From: Nitriliruptorales bacterium | Lineage (GTDB): Bacteria; Actinomycetota; Nitriliruptoria; Nitriliruptorales; Nitriliruptoraceae | DNA: 37,875 nucleotides | Direction: 5' to 3' | NCBI GenBank assembly: GCA_024637135.1 | Contig: JAGXFT010000005.1 | Location: 1-37,875, forward strand | Part shown: positions 12,774 through 22,104 of the stretch, one piece after another | Numbering within the stretch: the first letter of the stretch is position 1 | How the letters are laid out: every line of letters begins with the position of its first letter | Program-made: the position numbers and the translations under genes | Notes under the pieces: generated by a model | The model's input: only the letters and a program-made list of their open reading frames with translations | What the model was told of the DNA's origin: nothing | Database searches by the model: none

Positions 12774-14996
12774 ATGTTGAAGAAGAGACTCTCGGTGGTC
12801 GCCGCGCTGGCGCTTGCCGGGTCGTCGCTGGTGGCAGCGACGACCGCATCCGCAGCGCCCGACGCGGTCGGCGAGACGACCGAGCTGCGCCACGACAACC
12901 TCCCGAACCCCCTCGCAGAGGAACAGTCCGAGCGGCGTTCGACCGCCCTCGAGCAGGTCCTGTCGGACAAGGGTGACACGTCCGGTCCGGTGGCCGAGGT
13001 CGCCAAGGGCCAGTTCGTGGAACTGGAGCGCGAAGGCGAGGAATCGATCTGGACCACCCTGGGTGAGTTCAGCGACTTCCCCCACAACACGATTCCTGAA
13101 CCGGACCGCTCGGTCGACAACTCGACGATCTGGACCGAGGACTTCTCCGAGGAGCACTACGAGAAGTTGCTGTTCGACGAGTCGCCCGGTGCGGTCTCGA
13201 TGCGCAACCACTACATCGAACTGTCGTCCAACCGCTACACCGTCAACGGCGACGTGACCGACTGGGTCACCGTGCCGGACACCGCCGCCTCCTACGGCAA
13301 CAACGCGGTGCAGTACGGACCGCAGGGTGTGTGGCGCTACGTCGACGACATGGTCGACAACTGGTGGGACACCTCCGGGATGACGGCCGACGAGGCCAAC
13401 GAGTACCTCGCCCAGTTCGACGTCTGGGACCGCTACGACTTCGACGGTGACGGCAACTTCGACGAGGCCGACGGCTACATCGACCACTACCAGGCCGTGC
13501 ACTCCGGTCCTGGTGAGGAGACCGGTGGCGGCTCGCTCGGCCCCGACGCGATCTGGTCGCACCGCTGGTACGTCCAGACCACCGGCATCGGTGACGGCGG
13601 CCCGGACGTGGACGGCGTGTCCAACCCCGCAGGTGGCACGCAGATCGGCGAGTCCGACTACTGGATCGGCGACTACACGATCGAGCCCGAGAACGGCGGC
13701 GTCGGCGTGTTCGCGCACGAGTACGCCCACGACCTCGGTCTCCCGGACCTGTACGACACCGGTGGCGGCGAGAACGGCACCGGCTTCTGGACCCTGATGT
13801 CGTCGGGTTCCTACGGCAACGACGGCACCACCGACATCGGTTCCGACCCCATCCCGATGGGTGCCTGGGAGAAGTTCCAGCTCGGTTGGCTCGACTACGA
13901 GGTCGCGTTCGCCGGCGAGAAGTCCCAGCACAAGCTCGGTCCGGCCAACGCCACGACCAAGCAGGCGCAGGCACTGATCACCGTCCTGCCCCCCAAGGAG
14001 GTCGAGACTGTCATCGGTGACCCCTTCGCCGGCGAGAACTTCTACTACTCCGGCCAGGGCAACGACCTCGACCACGTCATGTACAAGGCCGTCGACCTCC
14101 CGGCCGGCGCCACCATGACCGCACAGGTCGACTACGACATCGAGGTCGACTGGGACTACGCCTACGCGGTGGTCTCCACCGACCAGGGCGCCACGTGGAA
14201 CTCCGTCCCGACGAACCTGTCCACCGACACCGACCCGAACGGCCAGAACTTCGGCTACGGGTTGACCGGTGACAGCAACGGCTGGACCGCACTGACCGCA
14301 GACCTGTCCGGGTACACCGGCGAGGCCTGGGTCGGCTTCCGCTACTGGACCGATGGCGCCGCCGTCGAGCGCGGCCTGTCCGTGGACGACATCTCGATCG
14401 CCGGTGGCGAGGTCGACGGTGCGGAGGGCGACACGTCCTTCGAACTCGACGGCTTCACCGTCACGACCGGGAACTCGGTCGGGCTGTACTCGCACTACTA
14501 CATCGCCGAGAACCGCGTCTACCGCGGCTACGACGACGGCCTGCGCACCGGCCCGTACAACTTCGGGTTCCTGGACCAGCCGGCGCTCGGTGACTACGTG
14601 GAGCACTTCCCGTACCAGGACGGCCTGCTGGTGACCTACTGGGACACCTCGCAGAGCGACAACAACACCAGCGCCCACCCGGGTGAGGGCCTGATCCTCC
14701 CGATCGACGCCCACCCAGACACGATGGTGCGCGCCGACGGGGCGCCGTGGCGTGCGCGCGTCCAGTCCTACGACGCCACCTTCGGCGTGGAGGACACCGA
14801 CGCGTTGACCCTGCACTGGTTGAGCCAGCCCTCGGAGCACCCGAGCCTGCCGGCCGAGTCCGTGTTCGACGACACCAAGCAGTACTGGAACCCGGAGATC
14901 CCGGGCCACGGTGTCATCAACCCCAACACCGGTACCCAGATCCGGGTGAAGAACACCTCCGCGCGAGGCAACTTCATGCAGGTCGAGGTCCGCTGA
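12774..14996 (+). CDS. Secreted M6-family metalloprotease (immune inhibitor A-like)
   Basis: A 740-aa exported zinc endopeptidase. The leader KKRLSVVAALALAGSSLVAA...ASAAP looks like a Sec signal peptide cleaved near residue 28. A propeptide-like region follows to about residue 110. The catalytic site HEYAHDLGLPD (H315, E316, H319, D325) is the HExxHxxGxxD motif of InhA-type M6 peptidases, followed by LYDTGG and FWTLMSSGSYG. Calcium-site-like DFDGDGNFDEADGY precedes it. The C-terminal ~300 residues (FRYWTDGAAVERGLSVDDI ... NFMQVEVR) form the MAM/beta-rich module shared with the truncated upstream copy. GGAG at 12765-12768 sets ATG 12774 as start. The role is probably degradation of extracellular protein for nutrition. 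Confidence 0.95.
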   Translation: MLKKRLSVVAALALAGSSLVAATTASAAPDAVGETTELRHDNLPNPLAEEQSERRSTALEQVLSDKGDTSGPVAEVAKGQFVELEREGEESIWTTLGEFSDFPHNTIPEPDRSVDNSTIWTEDFSEEHYEKLLFDESPGAVSMRNHYIELSSNRYTVNGDVTDWVTVPDTAASYGNNAVQYGPQGVWRYVDDMVDNWWDTSGMTADEANEYLAQFDVWDRYDFDGDGNFDEADGYIDHYQAVHSGPGEETGGGSLGPDAIWSHRWYVQTTGIGDGGPDVDGVSNPAGGTQIGESDYWIGDYTIEPENGGVGVFAHEYAHDLGLPDLYDTGGGENGTGFWTLMSSGSYGNDGTTDIGSDPIPMGAWEKFQLGWLDYEVAFAGEKSQHKLGPANATTKQAQALITVLPPKEVETVIGDPFAGENFYYSGQGNDLDHVMYKAVDLPAGATMTAQVDYDIEVDWDYAYAVVSTDQGATWNSVPTNLSTDTDPNGQNFGYGLTGDSNGWTALTADLSGYTGEAWVGFRYWTDGAAVERGLSVDDISIAGGEVDGAEGDTSFELDGFTVTTGNSVGLYSHYYIAENRVYRGYDDGLRTGPYNFGFLDQPALGDYVEHFPYQDGLLVTYWDTSQSDNNTSAHPGEGLILPIDAHPDTMVRADGAPWRARVQSYDATFGVEDTDALTLHWLSQPSEHPSLPAESVFDDTKQYWNPEIPGHGVINPNTGTQIRVKNTSARGNFMQVEVR

Positions 14997-15002
14997 ACCA
15001 CC

Positions 15003-15063
15003 GTTCGGCGGGTTCGCCCCCGCCGAACGTCACGTGGGGCCCGGTGTTCGCACCGGGCCCCAC
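15003..15063 (+). terminator. Double hairpin after the M6 gene, between convergent genes
   Basis: The first stem is GTTCGGCGGG (15003-15012) with CCCGCCGAAC (15019-15028). The second is GTGGGGCCCGGTG with CACCGGGCCCCAC around a TTCG loop (15034-15063). It can end transcription of the M6 gene and, being symmetrical, of the facing ABC operon as well. The second stem is the same as that at 12430-12459 apart from its loop. Confidence 0.7.
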
Positions 15064-15134
15064 GCCTGTGCGCAGGTCGACCGTCGTGCTGGGCTGGAGC
15101 ACCCGGCGTGTCGAACCGGCCGGCGGTGGTGGGT

Positions 15135-15935
15135 TCAGACGAAGTCGCGGCGTTCCAGCACGAACCACAGCAGCAGCGTGGACACCGCGGCGGCCACGGC
15201 GAGCTTGGCGACCCCGCCGCCGGCACCGACCGTGATCGGGCCCAGGATCTCCCGGCCGACCCGGGGAAGGTCGATGAACGAGCCCCACACCGACAGGCTG
15301 ATGCGCCAGATCGAGGTGTTGCCGGCGGCCGTGATCAGGCTGCCGACGGCGCCCTCCCAGACGAACACGTAGGCCAGCATCACCATCAGGCCGCGCGGCG
15401 CGAGGTACCCGACCATCGCCCCGATCGCGCCGTAGCCCAACGCAGCCGACACCGTGAACGGCCACGTCGACAGGCCTGCGAACCCGGCGCCGCTCAACAA
15501 CCCGGCCACCACCAGGCCGACGGTCGACACGGCGGCCAGGGCGAGGCAGGCCAGCACGGCGGCGGTGATCGTGGCCAGTGCGATCTGCCAGCGCGGGACC
15601 GGGGTCAGCACCAGCCACGGCAGGGTGTGGTCGTCGCGTTCGTCACGCAGGGTCGAGGCCGCCAGCATCACCATCGCGGTGGCGACCAGCACACCGGAAC
15701 CGCTGACGACCTGGAGCAGCATGTCGGCGGCGGCAGTCTGGCTGGTCGGCGGGTCGGCCAGGGACGCCAGGACCTGCACGGCCGGCTGGGCCAGTACCAG
15801 TGCGGCGGCGCCGGCCAGGCGCCAGCCACGGACCCGTGCGCGCACGAGGTGGCGCACCAGGGCGACGAACCCGCCCAGGCCGGGTGAGGGCCGCGCCGGT
15901 ACGAGTTCGGTGGGATCGACGGTCGTGTTGGTCAT
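15135..15935 (-). CDS. ABC-2-type transporter permease
   Basis: A 266-aa integral membrane subunit, last gene of the ATPase-permease-ATPase-permease operon. About six hydrophobic segments are visible (for example AGAAALVLAQPAVQVLASL, LACLALAAVSTVGLVVAGLL, YGAIGAMVGYLAPRGLMVML, and LAVAAAVSTLLLWFVL), with a TLRDERDDHTLPWLVLTPV segment typical of ABC-2 permeases. ATG 15935 lies 2 bp beyond the upstream ATPase stop, so translation is coupled. It should pair with that ATPase to make an exporter of unknown substrate. The open frame upstream of this ATG is a shadow of the ATPase gene. Confidence 0.85.
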   Translation of the reverse strand: MTNTTVDPTELVPARPSPGLGGFVALVRHLVRARVRGWRLAGAAALVLAQPAVQVLASLADPPTSQTAAADMLLQVVSGSGVLVATAMVMLAASTLRDERDDHTLPWLVLTPVPRWQIALATITAAVLACLALAAVSTVGLVVAGLLSGAGFAGLSTWPFTVSAALGYGAIGAMVGYLAPRGLMVMLAYVFVWEGAVGSLITAAGNTSIWRISLSVWGSFIDLPRVGREILGPITVGAGGGVAKLAVAAAVSTLLLWFVLERRDFV

Positions 15936-15937
15936 GG

Positions 15938-16911
<974 letters not shown>

Positions 16912-16915
<4 letters not shown>

Positions 16916-17841
16916 GCCAGGCTCCGGTAGCGACGGACCGTGACGGTGGCGGCGACCGCGGTCAGGACGACGACCGCACCGACCGACGCCCACGGGCCGA
17001 ACCCGGCGTCGACCAGCGCGAACTCACCGCCGGGCGGGCGGTCGAACACCCAGTCGGCGATGACCTCGGGATGCTCCGACAGGTTCAGCAGGGCGAGGAA
17101 GCGGGCGCCGGGGAGGTCGAGCCGGGACAGTTCACCGAGGATCGGGGTCAGCACCGCCCACGTCCCCAGGAACGCGGCGGCCGCCACGCCGGTGCGGTTC
17201 ACCCACGTCGTGATGAGGGCCAGCAGCGACCCCTGTGCCAGCAGCGTCACGACCGCGACCGCGGGTGCCTGCCACAGCACCGGCCACGACTCCGCCAGCC
17301 AGGTCCCGATCGAGTCGGCCACCGTCGCGCGGCCGAGCCACAGGACCAACTGGGGCAGCAACTGGATGGTCAGCACCACCAGCGCGAAGGCAGTGGCCTT
17401 GCCGCGCAGGTAGTCCATGACCCCCAGTGGCCGCGACAGGGTCAGTGCGAGGGTGCCGTGGCGGCGGTCGGGGACCAGGAACGACGGCCCGACGACGGCG
17501 ACGAACAACAGCGCGATCGCGCTGAACCAACTGAACAGGTCGCGGTGCCCGGGCAGTTCGGGCAGGACCTCCGGGGGGAGGCCGATGGTGCCGGCGGCCA
17601 CGTACAGACCGGTGATGACCAGCGCGAGGACGATCCCCACGGCCACCAGGCCCCACGGGAAGACCTTGGCACGGGCACGGCGGCCCAGTCCGAACGCGCG
17701 GCGCAGGGCGTCGACCGTGACGGCCCACCGGATGGTGCGCCCACCCCGGCGTTCGCCGTCCCAGTGGCGGTAGCCACGGTCGACGATGACGGCCGAGTCG
17801 CCGGGACCGGACGGCAGGGTGGGCGCGGTCAGGTCGGTCAT
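16912..17841 (-). CDS. ABC-2-type transporter permease
   Basis: A 309-aa membrane protein whose first ~60 residues are cytoplasmic (IVDRGYRHWDGERRGG ... RAKVFPWG), followed by six hydrophobic segments, ending RRYRSLA. The motif PDRRHGTLALTLSRPL between helices 2 and 3 is characteristic of ABC-2 permeases of the NosY/YhaP type. ATG 17841 overlaps the stop of the ATPase upstream by 4 bp. The gene order and couplings suggest this permease works with the ATPase at 17838-18875, and that the operon encodes two related half-systems acting together or on related substrates. Confidence 0.88.
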
Positions 17842-18875
17842 CGTCGGTCCTCCCCGGCATCGACGGCTGGTGCGGGCGGCACGGGCCGCACGGGGGCCGC
17901 TCCCTGCGCGTGCCCGTTCGTCGCGGCGGCCGCATGGCGGTGACGGGCGGCGTCGAGGAACTCGTCTTCGAGCGTGGCGACCTGGCGCGTCAGCCGAACG
18001 AGGCCGGCGTCGGCGCGCGCAGCCGCAGCGACGACCCGCGGTTCGAGGTCACCGCCACCCGGCCCGACCACCAGTCGCAGCCCGTCGAGCGTGACCGCGG
18101 TCCCGTCGGCGCGGAGCAGGTCGGCCATGGCGTCGGCCGCGTCCAGTACCTCCGCGACGACCAGGCCGGTGGTCTCGTCGGGTCGGGCCGGCCCGCTGCG
18201 GAGCAGGCGACCCTCGTCCAGCAGCACGACCCACGACGCCGTGGCCGTGATGTCGGACAGCACGTGCGAGGAGATCAGCACGTCGATGCCGAAGTCGCCC
18301 AGTCGTCGCACCAACGCCAGCATCTCGCGGCGGCCCTGCGGGTCCAGCCCGGAGGCCGGTTCGTCCAGCAGCACCAGGTCGGGGTCGTGGACGATCGCCT
18401 GGGCGAGCTTGACCCGCTGGGTCATGCCGGTGGAGAACTCGCCGATCATGCGGAAGCGCTCCTCCTCCAGTCCCACCAGGAACAGGGTCTCGGAGGCGCG
18501 CAGCCGAGCCGGTCGTGGCGGGAGTCCGGCCAGGCGGGCGGTGTGGGCCACGAAGTCGGCGGCGGTGACGTCGGGTGGGAGGCAGTCGCCCTCGGGCATC
18601 CACCCGATCCGGCGGCGGACTCCCAGTGGGTCGGCCGCGACGTCGATGCCCAGCACGTGGGCCGAGCCCGATGTCGGGTCCTGCAGTCCCAGCAGGATCC
18701 GCATCAGGGTGGTCTTGCCGGCCCCGTTGGCGCCGACCAGGCCGGTGATCCCGGACGGGACCGACACGGTCAGGTCCGACAGCGCCGTCACCGCGTCGAA
18801 GCGCATGGTCAGGTCCCGCACGGCGATCGTCGGCGAACCGTCGTGGGGTCGGGGCGAGGCGGTGGTGGTGTCCAT
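17838..18875 (-). CDS. ABC transporter ATP-binding protein
   Basis: A 345-aa nucleotide-binding subunit: Walker A GANGAGKT at 48-55, FSTGM signature at 147-151, Walker B LVLLDEP at 166-172, then ASGLDPQGR and the H-loop in LISSHVLSDI. The C-terminal extension ends with an Ala/Pro-rich, low-complexity tail (AAAATNGHAQGAAPV...). It is the first ATPase of the operon. It sits 102 bp downstream of the DUF998 gene on the same strand, so a promoter may lie in that gap. The architecture matches CcmA/NatA-type exporters; the substrate is unknown. Confidence 0.92.
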   Translation of the reverse strand: MDTTTASPRPHDGSPTIAVRDLTMRFDAVTALSDLTVSVPSGITGLVGANGAGKTTLMRILLGLQDPTSGSAHVLGIDVAADPLGVRRRIGWMPEGDCLPPDVTAADFVAHTARLAGLPPRPARLRASETLFLVGLEEERFRMIGEFSTGMTQRVKLAQAIVHDPDLVLLDEPASGLDPQGRREMLALVRRLGDFGIDVLISSHVLSDITATASWVVLLDEGRLLRSGPARPDETTGLVVAEVLDAADAMADLLRADGTAVTLDGLRLVVGPGGGDLEPRVVAAAARADAGLVRLTRQVATLEDEFLDAARHRHAAAATNGHAQGAAPVRPVPPAPAVDAGEDRR

Positions 18876-18977
18876 GAGGGGCAGTCAACCACCCGGGTCG
18901 AGGGGTGCCGGTGGTGGATGCCCCCCACCCACCCCCGGCTCGACCCCGTGGACGTCAGGGGTCGGCTGGTGATGCAG

Positions 18978-19631
18978 TCAGCGTGTGGCGGCGCTTGCTG
19001 GCACGTCGTCGGGGCGTGGCGCCGGTCGCCGTGCCAGCCACACGCCGACGACGACGTACCAGGCGTCGGCCACCGTGTTGTAGCCACGCTGGATCCAGCC
19101 GCCGACGTCCTGCAACTGCGCGGTCGCACCCACGACGAAGCCGACCGCGGCGACCAGTCCGAGGACCAACGACAGGCGAGCCAGTGCGGGGTCGTGGTCG
19201 CGCACCCGACGCGCCACCAGCAGCGGCGTCGCGATCAGGGTGAGGTAGCCGGTGGCCGCGGCGACCAGGTGGAGGCTGTCGGTCAACGTCGTTCCGAAGC
19301 CCGGGCAACCGGCCGTGCAGGGAAAGGCCGGGACCAGCATGGTGGCGACCCCCGAGACCATCGCGGCGATGGTGGGCGCCCGTCCGTGGCCGGGCAGCAG
19401 TCGGTCCAGCGCTGGGCCGAAGGCCACCAGCAGTGCGCCGGTCAGGACGAGCGCGGCACTGACGAGCACCCGCGGTCCGGTGGGGGCGCCGATCGCGAAC
19501 AGTTCGCTGATGGCCTGGCGGCGGGCGTCGTAGTTCGGCGTCCACAGTCCGGCGACGAACCACGAGGTCACGTACGCGACCACCCCGACGGCGCACAGCA
19601 GTGCCCACCGTCGCGCGCGTTCGGCCGACAC
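18978..19631 (-). CDS. DUF998-type integral membrane protein
   Basis: A 217-aa protein with about six hydrophobic segments and the family hallmarks near the N-terminus: VTSWFVAGLWTPNYDARRQAISEL, then a GPRVLVSAALVLTGALLVAFG helix and a FPCTAGCPGFGTTLTDSLHLVAA motif. Family function is not established. GTG 19631 has a GCGAGG element five bases upstream; GTG 19637 is an alternative. The long open frame continuing to 21143 on this strand is antisense shadow of the TRAP gene. It lies upstream of, and in line with, the ABC operon. Confidence 0.8.
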   Translation of the reverse strand: MSAERARRWALLCAVGVVAYVTSWFVAGLWTPNYDARRQAISELFAIGAPTGPRVLVSAALVLTGALLVAFGPALDRLLPGHGRAPTIAAMVSGVATMLVPAFPCTAGCPGFGTTLTDSLHLVAAATGYLTLIATPLLVARRVRDHDPALARLSLVLGLVAAVGFVVGATAQLQDVGGWIQRGYNTVADAWYVVVGVWLARRPAPRPDDVPASAATR

Positions 19632-19805
19632 GTCCACCTCGCCACCCGTCCTCGTCCGGCGCTCGACGGACGCTCCGCGAGCGTCGCCGAGCGTACGTCG
19701 CCCGGTGGCGGCGCCGTCGTGGTCCGTGAGAACGCTTCCCGGATGCCCATGATCGGGGTCGATGCCGCAACTATCGTCGTCGGCACCCCTGCCGAGGAGT
19801 CCCCG

Positions 19806-21062
19806 ATGACCACCCACGCCTCCGATGCCCAGCCCGAGTCCGCCGTCCCCCAGCACCGGCCCGACGACCCGCGCGACCCTGCGCTCGGCGGCTCGCCGTT
19901 GCCACGCCGACGGTTCCTCGGCCTGGCAGCCGGGTCCGCCGCGGCGATGGCGCTGTCCGCCTGCACGCCCGGCGAGGGTGCCCGGACCACCGACGCCAGC
20001 GAGTCCGGCACGGCGGCCGCCGCAGGCGACGCCGCCGGCCAGGCCGGGGCCAGCGACCTCCCCGAGGTGAACTGGACCATGCCGACGTCGTGGCCCGGGT
20101 CGTTGGAGGTGCTGTCCGGTGGCGCCCAGCGGTTGGCCGACACGGTGTCGGCGCTGACCGGTGGCAAGTTCACCATCGACATGCGCACGGCCGGTGAAGA
20201 GGTCCCGCCGCTGGAGATCCTCCAGAACGTCCAGACCGGGGCGGTCCAGTGTGGGCACACGGCGTCGTACTACTACACCAACTTCAGCCAGGCGATGGGC
20301 TTCGGAACCTGCCTCCCGTTCGGGCTGACCGCCCGCCAGCAGAACTCGTGGATGTACAGCGGCGGTGGCCTGGAACTGCTGCAGGACTTCTACGCCGAAC
20401 AGTTCAACGCGATCCAGTTCCCGGCCGGCAACACCGGGGTGCAGATGGGTGGCTGGTTCACCAAGGAGATCAACACCGTCGCCGACCTGCAGGGACTGCG
20501 CATGCGCATCCCGGGCCTGGGCGGGGAGGTGTTGAGCCGGCTGGGCGTCACGGTGCAGAACCTGCCCGCGGGTGACATCTTCCAGGCCCTCCAGACCGGG
20601 TCGATCGACGCCGCCGAGTTCGTCGGCCCGTCCGACGACATCAACCTCGAGTTCCAGTCGGTGTCGGACTACTACTACTACCCGGGGTGGTGGGAGCCGG
20701 GCGCGACGCTGGAGATGCAGATCAACCTGGACGAGTGGAACGCACTGCCCGAGGAGTACCAGGAGGTGCTGCGGGTCGCGACCTCGTTCTCGAACCAGGC
20801 GATGTTGGCCGATTACGACAACCGCAACTCCGAGGCGATGGCCAGCCTGCTGGAGGGCGACGACGTCGAGGTCGTACCGTTCCCCGACGAGGTCATGACC
20901 GCGGCCGAGGAGACCGCGTTCGAGATCTACGACGAATTCGCAGCCGACGACGAGACCTTCGCCACGATCTACGAGTCGTGGCAGCCGTTCCGCGAACGCG
21001 TCCAGGCCTGGCACGACCTCGCCGAACTCTCCGTCATGTCGTTCGGCCGCGACGAGAACTGA
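19806..21062 (+). CDS. TRAP transporter solute-binding lipoprotein (DctP/TakP/FcbT1-like)
   Basis: A 418-aa extracytoplasmic receptor. It has a Tat-like leader (RRRFLGLAAGSAAAM, residues 34-48) merging into a lipobox LSAC with Cys53, so it is probably a Tat-exported, lipid-anchored protein. The mature part starts WTMPTSWPGSLEVL and contains the TRAP receptor region GLRMRIPGLGGEVLSRLG, FQALQTGSIDAAEFVGP and YYYYPGWWEPG. This is the branch annotated for mannitol/chloroaromatic or 2-oxoacid receptors; Arg in MRIPG usually binds the ligand carboxylate. GAGGAG at 19794-19799 sets ATG 19806. No DctQ or DctM gene lies on either side, so its permease must be elsewhere or lost. Confidence 0.92.
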   Translation: MTTHASDAQPESAVPQHRPDDPRDPALGGSPLPRRRFLGLAAGSAAAMALSACTPGEGARTTDASESGTAAAAGDAAGQAGASDLPEVNWTMPTSWPGSLEVLSGGAQRLADTVSALTGGKFTIDMRTAGEEVPPLEILQNVQTGAVQCGHTASYYYTNFSQAMGFGTCLPFGLTARQQNSWMYSGGGLELLQDFYAEQFNAIQFPAGNTGVQMGGWFTKEINTVADLQGLRMRIPGLGGEVLSRLGVTVQNLPAGDIFQALQTGSIDAAEFVGPSDDINLEFQSVSDYYYYPGWWEPGATLEMQINLDEWNALPEEYQEVLRVATSFSNQAMLADYDNRNSEAMASLLEGDDVEVVPFPDEVMTAAEETAFEIYDEFAADDETFATIYESWQPFRERVQAWHDLAELSVMSFGRDEN

Positions 21063-21097
21063 CCCGCGGTCCCGGACACCCATCGAACCCGACGTGA

Positions 21098-21115
21098 GCA
21101 TCGCTTCCGCGATGC
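21098..21115 (+). terminator. Hairpin after the TRAP receptor gene
   Basis: A perfect 7-bp stem GCATCGC/GCGATGC closes a TTCC loop, 36 bp past the stop codon. There is no T-run, but position and compactness fit a terminator. Confidence 0.55.
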
Positions 21116-21296
21116 ACACCGACGTGCAAGGTGCCTTTCCCAAACCTGCGAGGGCCGGGGGTTCTCATAGGGTCTGGGCGCCGAGAGGCGAGCCCAATGG
21201 TCGGCGCCGTGTCGGCCGCGAGCCTCGCCTGTAGGTGGCTGTCGCCATTCGCTGGTGGATGGATGGCGGACGGGACTGCCTAGTCGAGGGGAGTGA

Positions 21297-21505
21297 TCCG
21301 GACTCCGGGTTTCCCACGGGCCACGGATCCTGAAGACATGGGCCCGGAGATCCCGGACGACTGCGTGAGTACGGCCACGCTGGTGGCCGCATCGCCTGCG
21401 ACCGGAGTCTGTCGCAGGCGATTGGGGGCCGGTGTCCAGGCCTGGATGTGCCTCCGATGGCGAGGCACATCGGCGGTCGGCGCCGTTTCCGTCGACGTCA
21501 CGTCG
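21297..21505. other. Hairpin-rich intergenic block
   Basis: The interval 21063-21509 has no convincing protein gene. Within it, stems follow one another: an imperfect CCGGACTCCGGG...CCCGGAGATCCCGG pair (about 21298-21357); GGCCAC-GCTG-GTGGCC (21373-21388); a perfect 12-bp stem ATCGCCTGCGAC with 8-nt loop (21391-21422); the palindrome TCCAGGCCTGGA (21435-21446); a perfect 10-bp stem GATGTGCCTC with 7-nt loop (21445-21471); and CGACGT-C-ACGTCG (21493-21505). This could be a structured RNA or a recombination site. Short frames across it look non-coding. Confidence 0.4.
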
Positions 21506-21509
21506 TTGC

Positions 21510-21956
21510 TCAGCGCACGGATGGCGGGATGAGACCGCGGTTGATGAGTTCCTTGGTCACGAACGTCTCGGCCTCGAGCAGTTCGGCGGGGAGCACTCCG
21601 GCGCGGACCAGGCGGATCGTGGCCAGCTCCTCGCGCGTGTACAGGGAGGGGGGGATGGCGGCGCTGGGGACGTAGCCCTGGGCGATCAGGCGTCGCAGGG
21701 CTTCATCCTCGGTCAGTCCGGTGGACGTGGTCGTCGTCGTGTCGGTCACGTCGTCGGCCGTCGGCCCGGTCGGCGTCAAGGTGATTGTCGCGACGGCCAC
21801 GAGCACCGCGACGACGATCGCCGCGAGGACTGCGGTGGACGGTGCGCTTCGCTGGTGGTGGGCCCGGGTGGGCGCGCGGCCCGTTGGTGGGGCCTCGTCG
21901 GGTACCCGGTTGTGGGTGTCGGCTTCGGATCGGGGTCGTGTCTCGGTGGTCGGCAT
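21510..21956 (-). CDS. Small membrane-anchored protein of unknown function
   Basis: A 148-aa protein with a charged, Pro-rich cytoplasmic N-terminus (1-40), one hydrophobic segment (41-62, TAVLAAIVVAVLVAVATITL), a Thr-rich linker (70-80), and a C-terminal helical part with two similar runs: LIAQGYVPSAAIPPSLYTREEL and LVRAGVLPAELLEAE...LINRGLIPPSV. No known family recognised. ATG 21956 is preceded by AAAGGCGA at suitable spacing. Upstream lie two copies of the palindrome GGTTGCAACC, so expression may be controlled. The hairpin block follows its stop. Confidence 0.6.
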   Translation of the reverse strand: MPTTETRPRSEADTHNRVPDEAPPTGRAPTRAHHQRSAPSTAVLAAIVVAVLVAVATITLTPTGPTADDVTDTTTTTSTGLTEDEALRRLIAQGYVPSAAIPPSLYTREELATIRLVRAGVLPAELLEAETFVTKELINRGLIPPSVR

Positions 21957-22006
21957 CGGGTCGCCTTTGGTCGTCTGCTCGATGCAGGACCACTGTGCGC
22001 TCCCAC

Positions 22007-22080
22007 GGTTGCAGGTCGGCGGTGATCGGACTGCAGGGATGGTTGCAACCCGGCGACGACCCTGCTGCCAGGTTGCAACC
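22007..22080. promoter_or_regulatory. Phased GGTTGCAACC palindromes upstream of the small membrane protein
   Basis: The perfect palindrome GGTTGCAACC occurs at 22041-22050 and again at 22071-22080, exactly 30 bp apart, close to three helical turns. A partial copy GGTTGCAGGT lies at 22007-22016. They sit 85-125 bp before the start of the 148-aa membrane protein, where a regulator could bind as paired dimers. Confidence 0.45.
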
Positions 22081-22104
22081 GCCGATGGGGGCGGCCGTCA
22101 GGGG

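Noticed and set aside
19724-19742. GAGAACGCTTCCC upstream of the TRAP gene as a LacI-type operator
   Set aside because: The core is not properly symmetrical, and no matching site was seen before the GH16 or LacI genes.
17910-19805. 5' extension of the TRAP receptor frame (whole frame 1050 aa)
   Set aside because: It is antisense to the ABC and DUF998 genes. The TRAP protein has its own RBS, ATG and Tat signal at 19806.
21280-21501. A 73-aa minus-strand frame just after the 148-aa membrane protein
   Set aside because: It runs through several perfect hairpins, has no family signature and shows no coding character. The structure explanation is preferred.
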